From assembly GCF_041296385.1 (NCBI RefSeq), contig NW_027183616.1, forward strand, positions 108,599 to 172,598: 64,000 nucleotides of DNA, in the 5' to 3' direction. The position numbers and the translations under genes are program-made. The notes under the pieces were generated by a model that was not told where the DNA came from, ran no database searches, and saw only the letters and a program-made list of their open reading frames with translations. The stretch is from Aphelocoma coerulescens (Eukaryota > Chordata > Aves > Passeriformes > Corvidae). Of the stretch, positions 13,317 through 22,149 are shown piece by piece; the stretch's first letter is position 1, and the number at the start of each line of letters is the position of its first letter.

Positions 13317-13618
13317 TTGGGGCTGCACCTTCTCCTTGCCGCATGTAAGCCACACCAAACTCCCTGATGCACTCTGTCCTCCCCTTCTCAAAGGAGTAGA
13401 CGGTGGCATCAGGACACACCTGTGTCCCAGCAGCTGGGTGCCCAGCCGGGAGCAGGAGCAGGGCTGGGGCTGCTCCCAAAGTTGCCCCGCCCCAATGCCA
13501 GAGCCAGACATGGGCTGAGGGGGGGCTGGATCAGGCTTTATTGTCCAGCTGCATGCCAGGAGTGAGCACAAAATCTACCTGCATTCTCTGCAGCATGCCA
13601 TCCTGGAGCAGAGCCATT
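13317..13618. repeat. Truncated terminal macrosatellite unit
   Basis: About 300 bp match the start of the other units, then identity stops at GAGCCATT within CAGAGCCATTCCCAAATGAGG. Small differences near 13,506-13,515 (AGACATGGGC in place of GGACATATGC) show this edge copy is more diverged than internal ones, as expected for the border of a homogenised array. Confidence 0.88.
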
Positions 13619-14320
13619 CCCAAATGAGGCTGCTGGGATGTGGGGGAATGCTGAGGGCAGGACAGGGGGCTGACAGTGCCCAGACTTTCCGGGGCTATTC
13701 CCAGGAGGCCCCAGGGCCTGAGGACAAGGTGTGTCCTCTAAGCCCTTGGTGGAAGATACGCTGCCATGACCCTGGGCACCAAGTCTTGGCTTCTCCTGGA
13801 CACTGCCAGCCCTGCCAGGGCCCTTGGCCATGTCCAGCACAGCTTGTCCTGCGCTGTCCCACCGCTGCTGCTGTGTCCCTGCAGGCTGCACACTCCCATC
13901 TCACTGCCCCACCACCAGCTCTGCCCTGCCACCTCCAGCCCTGGCCTGAGCTGTGCCCAGCCTCACCCTCTGTGCCTTGGGCACACACACATGCCCTGAG
14001 CTCATCCTCCCTCTGGGTGCTTCTGCCCCCACGCTGCCCTGGGAGGGACATTTCCTCCTCCTCATGCCCAGTGTCCCCCTGCCCAGCTGCTCTGTGGGGC
14101 AGTGCGTGTCTCTCCTGCTGTTCCCTGCCTCCCAGGAAAGCTGTACCATGTGGGGCACGGCCCTTCCAGCAGCCTCCCAGCCCCTCAGCCTTGTTGGACC
14201 CTTTCCCCTGAGCAGACAGCAGCAGCATCTCCGTGCTCTGCCCAGCGTGCTCCTTTCGTCACCAAACTGCGGGAAAATAGAAACTGTCCTACACCATCTC
14301 TGAAGTGTTAGAGAATCAGG
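13619..14320. other. Unique-looking flank; contains an inverted match to 30.1-30.3 kb
   Basis: I see no gene. The stretch near 13,890-14,060 (GCACACACACATGCCCTGAGC, then a block ending GGGAGGGACATT) is the reverse complement of about 30,110-30,260. The same local repeat was therefore copied in two orientations. Open frames on both strands have no family resemblance. Confidence 0.6.
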
Positions 14321-14329
14321 CCCTGTGGA

Positions 14330-14700
14330 ACCAACGAGCCCTTGGGACACAGGAGGATCTCGTGTAACCAAGGGTCAGTTCTGACACTGTAGATCCAAGG
14401 AGATCCTTGTGACACTCTGGGGCCTTGTGGAACCCTTCTGCCCTGGTCTCTGCACCAAGGAGACCCTTGTGCCACTACGGGACCTTGTGCAGCCAAGGAG
14501 AGCATTGTGAGAGTGCGGGGCCATGGAACCAAGGGACCATTGTGACCTTGTGGGGCCTCATGGACTCAAGGGACCATTGCCACACTGTGGGGCCTCATGG
14601 AATGAAGGGTCCATTGTGACACTGCAGAACCAAGGACACCATGGTTACACTGTGGGGCCCATGGAACCAAGGCACCATTGGGACACCCCGTGGCCTCATC
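14330..14700. repeat. Degenerate ~38-40 bp minisatellite
   Basis: Tandem variants of a motif built from GGACCATTGTGACACTGTGG and GGCCTCATGGAACCAAG repeat about nine times with substitutions and small length changes. Related blocks occur at 24,845-25,010 and 30,280-30,530. Confidence 0.8.
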
Positions 14701-14719
14701 CTCTTGAATTTCAACAGAT

Positions 14720-15650
14720 CTGAGGGATGGCAGGACCTGCAGGCAGCACTGAAGGATTCTGGGAAGAACCCTTGATCCCTGCTCCAAAGGAAATCAGAGA
14801 AAGACCCCTGGTAAGATAAAGGCACCTTTTCCTTTCCCAGTGTAAACTGTTGACCTGCCTGTAAGGTGCAGCAAAAGCTTTGCAGGGTTTGGTTCAAGGT
14901 ACCCAAGGTTGGAACAGGGAAGTGTTCGAGTCCCTTCTAAGAGAAGGGTTGGAATCTTTGTGCTATGGCTGCCTGGGATCCATGGAACAAGTGTGTTCTG
15001 GCAGACTCTGGGACCTCGAGAGCAATCCCATCCAGGAGCCAGCACTGGACCTGCACCCTGGTGGGAGCAGCATGGTACGGATGGAAAACGGGCAGCTGGG
15101 TGTGCAGTGGGAACCTCAACCCAGGTCATAGAAGCCCAGGCTTTAGCTTTGAACACATCAGCACAAAAAGCAGAATGAATGACCTTTCCTAGAAATCACT
15201 GAAGGAAAAAAGGTGAACATATGGACTGATTTGAACTCTGGGTTTGGAATAATAGACGCCCAGGGAGCCACATGGAAGGAAAGGGCACAGAGGTCTCCAG
15301 TGAGTACAAAAAGAAATCAGTCACCTACTGCAGAGTGTGCCAAAACCAAAAGAAGTGGCCCTGACGCCCTTGTAAAGCCCATGGGTTTGGAGACTCCCCA
15401 GTTAATCCAGGGACTCCATTGGCTGACCAAACAGCTCAAGAGGGTGCTGAAAAAGCTCTCCTTGCACTAATACCTAGCAAAAACTTGAATGTTCTGCAAC
15501 AAAAGCCAGATTCCAGTGATCAGGACAGGCAGTCAGCCCCATCAGCAGCAGCTACGGAAAATCCCAGCAGGTGATTGGTAACCCCGTGTGGGCAGGTAAT
15601 TGGAGCTCCACAATTAATGTATAATGGAACTAAAACATCAGGAAACACAT
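14720..15650. other. No gene seen; probable decayed retroviral sequence toward the right end
   Basis: No recognisable exon or RNA gene. The A-rich composition from about 15,150 onward resembles the following retroviral remnant more than the GC-rich flanks, so part of it may be decayed pol sequence, but I could not identify a motif. Confidence 0.3.
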
Positions 15651-15656
15651 TAGGAA

Positions 15657-16208
15657 ATGGAGAATATGGTGGCCAGTTTACAAAGGCATCTAGTAAGCAC
15701 AAAAATGGCAAAAAATAATAGATCAGTTGTTGAGAAAGATGGGATTGGTTTTGAAGGAAGAAGGCTGCCTCCAGGGCTCGTTACATGGGAATCACCAGGT
15801 GATTTTGGCCAACTGATTTTGCAGAACTGCCCAGACAGAAGGGGGACTGGCACATTTTGGTATTGGTGGATCCTTTTTCTGGATGGCCAGAAGCTTTCCC
15901 ATGTGGCACCAACAAGACAAGGGAAGTCTCAGAAGTTTTGCTGCAATGAATATTTAATAGCACTGGGACTAACTCTTGTAAGCCTTAAAAGGTGCATGGT
16001 TCTCAACAGATCATTGGGGCTGGACTCGCCTGTACATCCTTTCCAACCAGGAGATGCGGTGTACATCAGAACCTGGAATTTTGGAACAATCCAGCCAAAG
16101 TGGAAGGGACCATCTCAAGTCCTCCTGGTAACCTACCCTGCACTCAAGGTAGAAGGAATCAAACTCAGGGTTCATCACATGCGGGTAAAACCAGCAAGCA
16201 CACATTAA
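15657..16208 (+). pseudogene. Endogenous retrovirus pol remnant: integrase core fragment and C-terminal domain
   Basis: One open stretch of 183 codons resembles the integrase of class I (gammaretrovirus-like) endogenous retroviruses. The first half matches the start of the catalytic core in degraded form. The second half matches the SH3-like C-terminal domain, with FQPGDAVYIRTW, the WKGPSQVLL segment and a terminal HHMRVKP. The middle of the core, which normally carries the rest of the catalytic acidic triad, is missing, so the copy cannot encode an active enzyme. Env-like sequence follows directly, as expected for a pol-env order. Confidence 0.7.
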
Positions 16209-16320
16209 ACACAGCAGAAACAAGACTGTCTGACACCATGGAGTTTGGGGTTTTACATCAATCCTATTGTTTTAGGTATTGAATAGGATTTTCTAAGGGG
16301 ATACTCTTTATTGGATCTAG

Positions 16321-17790
16321 ATGATCAATTATTGTGTAACTATAATAAAAATAGAAACGATGTTCCTGACTTCTGGGAAGGGAAATGCGGTTTTCAAAGT
16401 CAGTGCAAGATGTTGGCAGATGACAGAATGTGACCCCTGTAACAGCTTGTTTGCCAACACCAACCTGTGCAGAAAATCCAGTTCCGTGGGGAGCTTCAGT
16501 CAGCAATTTGACAAAAATCTGGGAACACTTGTGGAAGGAAATAGCACCCAGGGCACCTGGACAGGGATGGAAGGAGAATATTCCTTACCATGGACACATA
16601 AGAACGATACTGCTGAGAATTGTAACATTTCCAAACTGGATCTGGAAATTACCTCAGGAAATATTGATCAGCTGACAGATTGCACTGATAGCCCCTGGAG
16701 CTGCCAAATTCCAGCAGTATGGAATCACCCTCAGACAGGACAATGGGAATGTTTCCAGCCAGTTCAGGGGTGTCTGGGCTGGGAAGGGAGCCCAGGCCTT
16801 CCACGGGACCCCTTACAGGTGGGTATAAAATATCCTGATTTAACAAGGTCAAGGCCAAAGGATCCCAGGACAAAGGAAAAGTGGGATTGCCCTGGGACAG
16901 ACACTTGAGCTGTTTGGAATCCTGAGGTGCAGCAGCTCCTGGCTGTGGCCCAGGCTCTGAGGCTAGGCTGTGTTTGTAGAAATGATTCTGCCTTTCTCAG
17001 TGACACCTGGGCTCAGCCAACAAACAGCAAGCCTTGGAGAGGCACAGAGTGTCAGCAGGATGCGGTCAGATCCTTAGGAGCCCCAGGATGGGTGGGAAGT
17101 GATGGAATTTGGAGCACACGTTTGGCCCTGGGAGAATCAGGAGCACCATGGACACTGGGGGTATTAACGTTCCGTCCCTCGTGCAAGGAGTCACCACCGG
17201 GAACCCAACTGTGGGGAAAGGTTAAAGGGGATGGAACTTGGAAACATCCCAGTGCGGGAACTACAGCGGGATGGATTTTAGAATTCATCTCTGCTCCGCA
17301 AAGATCTGCCTTTAGGAACAGAGCAGCCACACACCATTGGGCTCTGCAGATGGAAACCTGAGTGAATGCAGCTCCTTTGGGGCTTGCTGAAATAAAGGAA
17401 CAATTGCCAGCCACAGCTAAAATGACTTTACAGAGCAGATTGGCTTTAGCCCTATTGCTGTTACATGGACAGGGAGTATGTGGATTCTTGAACTGAAACA
17501 GCAACACTTGTTGTGTGCACATTCCAAATGTGATGCTGGATTGGATGATCGGGTAGAGAGGATAAAATCAGTTGCTGCATCCAGCAGGGAATTAAGGGGA
17601 GGATTAGACAGTAACTGGATAAAATATTTCAAGGACTTGGATTTTCTCTGACTGATGGTTGGCCTGACTTTTGCAAAGTCTAACTGGGATCCCAGCAATA
17701 CTTGTGCTTGTGACACTTGCTTTGAGCTGTGTAAAGAACATGGTTGTGAAAGCAGCTGAGGAACTCGTGGGATGTGAGTAAAGGAGCAGA
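16321..17790 (+). pseudogene. Endogenous retrovirus env remnant (surface and transmembrane parts), broken
   Basis: Positions 16,321-16,908 are open and contain several cysteines and N-glycosylation sequons of the type found in retroviral surface proteins. The transmembrane part is recognisable at about 17,395-17,530 by a LQSRLALALLLL helix followed by a short cysteine loop ending in CC. A stop codon lies inside that loop and further stops and frame changes follow. Assignment rests on position after the integrase and on the helix plus cysteine pattern. The gene is non-functional. Confidence 0.6.
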
Positions 17791-18083
17791 GTGAGGCTTA
17801 CGAAGGCTTGAAGGGAAGAGAAGCTTCCCAACCCTCCAAGGGGGGAAATTTACCAGATGAAAAACCGTTTGCACCTGGTGGGTTCATACAATGCTTCTTC
17901 TCCAAAAGCCACTGGCCATGGAACCGCACAAGGCTGATTCTGTAGGCAGCAACCAGCCCAGGTGTGCCAACTTTCACCAGTTCACTGGGCAGTCAGGGCT
18001 GGCTTTGGGGTCACCGACCACCAGGGACCCCCAAAGAGAGCCCCAGGGCAGAAGAACGGATGTGCAAAGGGGTGGGGGAAATA

Positions 18084-18304
18084 TGCAATGATTTTGGGGA
18101 AATGATTGTCGTGTGTGTGTTTATTGTGGGACAGTCTGGGAATGAGTCTGTGAAACACAGTCTGCAAACAGGAACATTCCTGACCTCGGCACACATGACT
18201 TTGGGAGGGGCTCTCCCCTCGTGCATCCGGCCCAATAAAGAATGCTGCTGCTTCGTGCTGCGCTGATGCTGAGGAGGTTTTGTTTCCCTGAAGTTTTGGT
18301 AACA
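18084..18304 (+). mobile_element. Probable short 3' LTR of the retroviral remnant
   Basis: A purine tract (AAGGGGTGGGGGAAA, ending near 18,082) is followed by TG at 18,084, and the block ends in ACA near 18,304. An AATAAA signal lies at 18,234-18,239, followed by a TGCTGCTGCTTCGTGCTGCG stretch typical of an R/U5 junction. About 220 bp is short for an LTR, so the left edge could be wrong. No matching 5' LTR was found upstream. Confidence 0.5.
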
Positions 18305-18360
18305 CCTCTGTGCCTGTGTCACAGAGCCACAGAGCAGCTGTGATGTCAGAAAGGGGCTGT

Positions 18361-18870
18361 GTGACATCACAGGGTGGCTGTATGACATCATAGAGTCTAC
18401 GGCGACATCATGGAGCAGCTCTGTGACATCAGAGAGTGGTGCTGTGACATCATAGAGTTGGCTGTGACATCACAGATTGGGCTCTGACATCACAGGGCAG
18501 ACTATGACATCACAGAGATGGCTGTGACATCACAGGGTGCTGGTGTGACATCACAGTGCAGAGTTGTGACATCACAGATAGGACTGTGACATCACAGGGT
18601 GCTTGTGTGACATCACAGAGTGGTTGTGTGACATCACAGGGGAGCTGTATGACATCATAGAGTCTGCTGTGACATCACAGAGCTATCACAGTGATATCAC
18701 AGAGAGGACTGTGACATCACAGATGGGTGGCATGACATCACAGAGTGTCTATGACATCACAGGGTGTCTATGACATCACAGGGTGGCTATGTGACATCAC
18801 AGAATGAGTTTTGACATCCCAGGTTGGCTGTGGGACATCCCAGGGTGGCTGTGTGACATCCCAGGGGGTT
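18361..18870. repeat. TGACATCA minisatellite
   Basis: The octamer TGACATCA, usually within TGTGACATCACAG, recurs about 23 times at spacings of roughly 17-30 bp. A few variants end in CATCCCAG or start with CGACATCA. The linkers (GGTGGCTG, AGTTGGCTG and similar) are also repetitive. It directly follows the LTR. Confidence 0.92.
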
Positions 18871-18879
18871 GGATGCCAT

Positions 18880-19330
18880 GGCAACCCTCATCAGTTCCAG
18901 TTCCCTTGGAAACCCCCCCAGGACCCATTGCTGCACTCAGGGTCCGTGGCCACTTGCCCGCAGACCTGTGGCTGCCCTCGGCTGCCATGGCAGCCCTCAG
19001 GACAGAGCGGTGCCGGGGCTGGTGCCAGCTACAATTGCACTGACACTCGCTGATGCCACGGCAGCGGCCACAGGGACCCGTTCCTCACTTTGGTGCCATG
19101 GACACCAACGCTTGGCCCCGCTGCCATGGGGATTGGCACGGTCACCTGCACTCAGGGCCCGTGGCTGGGCACTGCTGCCATGGACACGGGCACTGAGCCC
19201 TGGGCCACAGTCGGCTGCCATGGCCACCAGCCCAAGGTCCCGTGGCCAGGGCCGGGGCCAAGGAAAGGAACCCGTGGAGCCGTGGTGATGGTGGATGGCC
19301 ATGGGGTGCTGCTGTGGGCTGGGGCAGAGG
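18880..19330. repeat. Degenerate CCATGG-rich repeat
   Basis: Loose repeats of GCTGCCATGG, GTGCCATGG and CACTCAGGGTCCGTGGC-like segments occur at irregular spacing. I see no gene; frames are open only because the repeat is GC-rich. Confidence 0.55.
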
Positions 19331-19479
19331 GAATTTCCTTGCCAGGCCTTTCTCTGGGGCTGTGTTTGGCTCTGTGCTGAGCACAGCGTTGCTCACACGG
19401 AGATGGTTTTGTTCTTGCTGAGCTTGCACAGAGCCAAGGCCTTTCCTGCCCCTCGTCCGGCCACGCTGGGGAGGGGCTG

Positions 19480-19690
19480 GGGGTGAGGGGGAGCTTGGCA
19501 GGGGTCACAGCCAGGACAGGTGACCCCAACTGACCCCAGGGATATCCCAGACCACAGGACATCATGGCCAGTGTATAAAGTGGGGGGAACAAGGAGGAAG
19601 GGGGGGACATTTGGAGTGAGGGTTTTTGTCTTCCCAGGTAACACTCAGGCAGGATGGGGCCCTGTTTTGCTGGTGGGCAGGGTCAGCACC
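19480..19690 (+). mobile_element. Interspersed avian repeat with TATA-like box, copy 1
   Basis: A block with GTGACCCCAACTGACCCCAG, a GTGTATAAAGTGGGG box and an AGGAGGAAGGGGGGGACATTT run has a counterpart at about 39,990-40,150 (AGATGTATAAAGC, GAGAGGAGGAAGGG). The pattern resembles the 5' region of a dispersed avian element, possibly CR1-related; I cannot settle the family. Confidence 0.5.
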
Positions 19691-19699
19691 AAAGACACA

Positions 19700-20155
19700 G
19701 ACCCTACTGAAGGGATTGTGCAATTTATAAAATGCAAATCTGCAAAGAATTACAAAAGCATAAGCTCAGCAAAGCACATAATCATTAGCAAAGAATCACA
19801 GCAGGAACAGCTCAGCAATGCCCCCAGTCATCAGTGCCAAAGATTGCCTGCAGTGATTAACCAAGATCCAGCCCCAGTGACCCTCAGACTTTACCATCAC
19901 CCAGAGCCACCCATCAGCTGGGGGAAGCTGTCCCAGCCAAGGACTGGAGAGCCACTCCCGGACACTGGGAATTCCTGCAGCTGCCTCCAGCCACAGCTGA
20001 GGCTCCAACCCCGCTGGGAGAGGGCCCAGCTTTGACAGTGCTGGAGAAACAAACTGACAGCACTTCTAGTGCAGGAACATCTGCTTTCATCCTCCTCTTG
20101 GCTTCCTCCTAAGCCTGGCCAGGGCTCAAGGAGGAGCCAAGGGAGCTGACTTTGA
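19700..20155. other. No gene seen
   Basis: An A-rich stretch (19,720-19,800) is followed by ordinary sequence without a recognisable exon. It may belong to the 3' end of the decayed PIM-like copy to its right. Confidence 0.3.
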
Positions 20156-20159
20156 CCAT

Positions 20160-20700
20160 ACAGCCCCAAACAAGGCCAGATGTTGGATTTCACGGCCTTG
20201 TCCCAGCCGCCCGCAGTGCCCAGGCCGTGCTGGCTGTGCTCAGAGCAGGGCCCAAAGCTGCCCAGCATTGCTGCCTTTGGGAGCAGAGCAGGAGGGCAGG
20301 ACATGTGCCCAGCCTGCAGCCAGCCATGGCACAGCCACCTCCTCAGCAGCTGCCCAGAGCCCAAAAGCAGTTTGGCAGCCACTGAAGAATTCCCTGCAGC
20401 CGCCCCAGCAAAGGGGGAACCTTTGGTGCCCGGCCAGGCCGTGCCATGCCCAGCTCTGGGAGCATCCCCCTGGCTCTGGACTCACCTGCACACTGGCCGT
20501 GGAGCGTGTCTTTGGAGAAGGTGCCAGAATCAAAGTCCATCATCTTCAGCTGCCACTGGCCAGCTCCAGGAAGAGGTTGTCGTCCTTGAGCTCGTCCTTG
20601 GTGGCTCCAGCAGCAGCAGCCCCACCTGGTACAGCTTCTCCAGGGGCTCCTTCTCCTTCCCTGGGGCCACACCAGGCTCTCAGGGTTCTGCCCAGGGCCC
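20160..20700 (-). pseudogene. Decayed PIM-like kinase copy: catalytic/DFG exon remnant and following intron
   Basis: On the minus strand, about 20,660-20,480 translates to a degraded form of the PIM exon carrying the catalytic loop and [11 protein letters not shown] has become KDELKDDN, followed by LELASGQLKMMDFDSGTF and a GT donor. The intron that follows (20,450-20,160) matches 37,190-37,280 and 37,905-38,080 in the plus-strand PIM cluster. The catalytic HRD is lost, so it is a pseudogene. It keeps the order and spacing of the cluster at 36.9-38.1 kb but inverted, with an internal deletion. Confidence 0.75.
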
Positions 20701-20942
20701 CAGCCATCAATGAACCAGACAAACAAAACCAGGGGGGATGGTGGCCACCAGTGCTTGCCAGAGCAGGCCTCCAGCTCAGCTGCAGCCCAAGAGCTGCGTG
20801 TTCCCTTCTGATGCTCCCTGCTCAGAGCTACAGACAGGACAAAATAGTCTGCTTTGCTTTGCCACTGATTGCCAAGAGCTGTGTGGGGCTGTTACCTGCC
20901 AGGCCCCTGGATCACACTGTGCCCGTGGGTCCCTGCCATCCT

Positions 20943-21310
20943 CTAGGGCACATGAACACCCTGCAGCCAAGGAGCACTGAAGAGCTCTTCCAAGGACGGC
21001 CTGTCCAAGGGCTGCATGGACAAGCACCTCTTAAGAACATCCTGGCACTCTGGGCACAGAAACCAGAAACCACCAGGCAGCTGCAGAAGGATCCCGCCCG
21101 CTTTGGCCCCCGTTCCCGTGCCCAGGCCATGCTGGCTGTGCCCAGAGCTGGGCCTAAACTTGCCCATGGATTCTGTGCTTTGGAGGGCAGCAGGAGAGCA
21201 GGACATGTGCCACCTGCTCAGAGCTGACAGAGCGGGATGCTCCTGAGCCCGCTGCTGGCTCCCAGCACTGCTATTCCCCCCGTGCCACAGAGATGAGGGA
21301 TCCACACAAA
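20943..21310 (-). pseudogene. PIM-like kinase fragment: intron 4 and terminal exon 5
   Basis: The exon at 21,049-20,943 on the minus strand has an AG acceptor, reads ECQDVLKRCLSM and RPSLEELF, and ends in a stop codon. Its 107 bp equal the length of exon 5 in the intact gene at 36,596-36,702. The preceding intron (to about 21,310) matches intron 4 of that gene. Exons 1-4 are absent to the right, where sequence turns into unrelated A-rich DNA, so this is a detached gene end. The exon itself carries no disabling change. Confidence 0.8.
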
Positions 21311-21319
21311 AGCAACCAG

Positions 21320-21560
21320 ACCAGGAGCCGACACTTTCATTGCCTGCCAGAAATGGGTCTCATTTTGCTCTGCATTCCTTTCCTAGCAGGTCTTATCTAT
21401 TAAAAACAAGAGAAAAAAGAAAAGAACCAGAAAAAGTATGAGAGATAAAAACAAAACCCAAATGTGGAAAGAAAAGTCTTCTGCAACTTTGGATTCAGAG
21501 GGAATTGATATTTTTTAAAAGAGAACTCAGTTATTTATCTTTTTTTTGTTTCATTCAGTA
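21320..21560. other. A-rich tract without gene
   Basis: Runs of A and AAAAG-type sequence lead into the pyrimidine microsatellite. It marks where homology to the PIM gene stops and could be the tail of a retroposed element, though I find no element body. Confidence 0.35.
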
Positions 21561-21570
21561 CTTGCATTGT

Positions 21571-21740
21571 TTTCCTTCCTTCCTTCCTTCCTTCCTTCCT
21601 TCCTTCCTTCCTTCCTTCCTTCCTTCCTTCCTTCCTTCCTTCCTTCCTTCCTTCCTTCCTTCCTTCCTTCCTTCCTTCCTTCCTTCCTTCCTTCCTTCCT
21701 TCCTTTCTTCCTTCCTTCCTTCCTTCCTTCCTTCCTTCCG
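21571..21740. repeat. (TTCC)n microsatellite, ~170 bp
   Basis: Uninterrupted CCTT/TTCC tetranucleotides with single interruptions near 21,705 (TTTC) and 21,739 (CCGT). A pure pyrimidine strand of this length can adopt triplex DNA and is length-unstable. Confidence 0.97.
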
Positions 21741-21749
21741 TCCCTCACA

Positions 21750-22048
21750 AGCCACTTCTCACCCCATTGAAGGGGTGCAAAGCAGCAGGATCCCCTCCCA
21801 ATTAGGGTCCTCTCACCCTCCCAAAATGTGGGGATTTCACCTCAGCCCCCCAAATTGCGGGGGGTTTATGGCACTTTCCCCAAATTCACTGCAACCTCCC
21901 AGAAGCCACTTAGAGGCCCTAAAATTGTCAAAAAGCAGCAGGTGCCTCCCCAAAAGCAGCTCCTGGTTTTCCTCCCTGGAGTGCCCCACTCCAAGTGTTC
22001 AAACCACCCCATCAATCCCAAACTTCATCCCACCCCCATGATGCAACC
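21750..22048. other. No gene seen
   Basis: Sequence rich in CCCCAAA and CCTCCC words between two microsatellites. No exon, RNA or mobile element is recognisable. Confidence 0.3.
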
Positions 22049-22050
22049 CC

Positions 22051-22146
22051 CATCCCATCCCATCCCATCCCATCCCATCCCATCCCATCCCATCCCATCC
22101 CATCCCATCCCATCCCATCCCATCCCATCCCATCCCATCCCATCCC
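22051..22146. repeat. (CCCAT)n microsatellite, ~19 copies
   Basis: Perfect pentanucleotide CATCC/CCCAT repeats. Frames through it give artificial SHPIP-type polypeptides. Confidence 0.97.
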
Positions 22147-22149
22147 TCC

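Larger units (their letters stand above)
1..13618. repeat. Macrosatellite array, ~2.27-kb units, head to tail
   Basis: The same sequence restarts at 1, 2269, 4537, 6655, 8773, 11041 and 13317. Unit lengths are 2268, 2268, 2118, 2118, 2268 and 2276 bp, and the seventh unit is cut off near 13,618. Units differ by only a few substitutions. The two 2118-bp units are shorter by exactly two copies of an inner 75-bp repeat, and the sixth has an extra 8 bp near 12,396. The array probably continues to the left, because position 1 already lies inside a unit. Open frames occur on both strands, but none resembles a known family and none is preferred by splice signals, so I treat the array as non-coding satellite unless transcription is shown. 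Confidence 0.95.

Noticed and set aside
18361..18870. CRISPR-like array
   Set aside because: Spacers are themselves repetitive, 8-20 bp and unequal, and the surroundings are vertebrate; it is a minisatellite.
21505..22041. Protein of LPSF repeats
   Set aside because: Direct translation of the TTCC microsatellite; the pentanucleotide tracts at 22,051 and 55,471 behave the same way.
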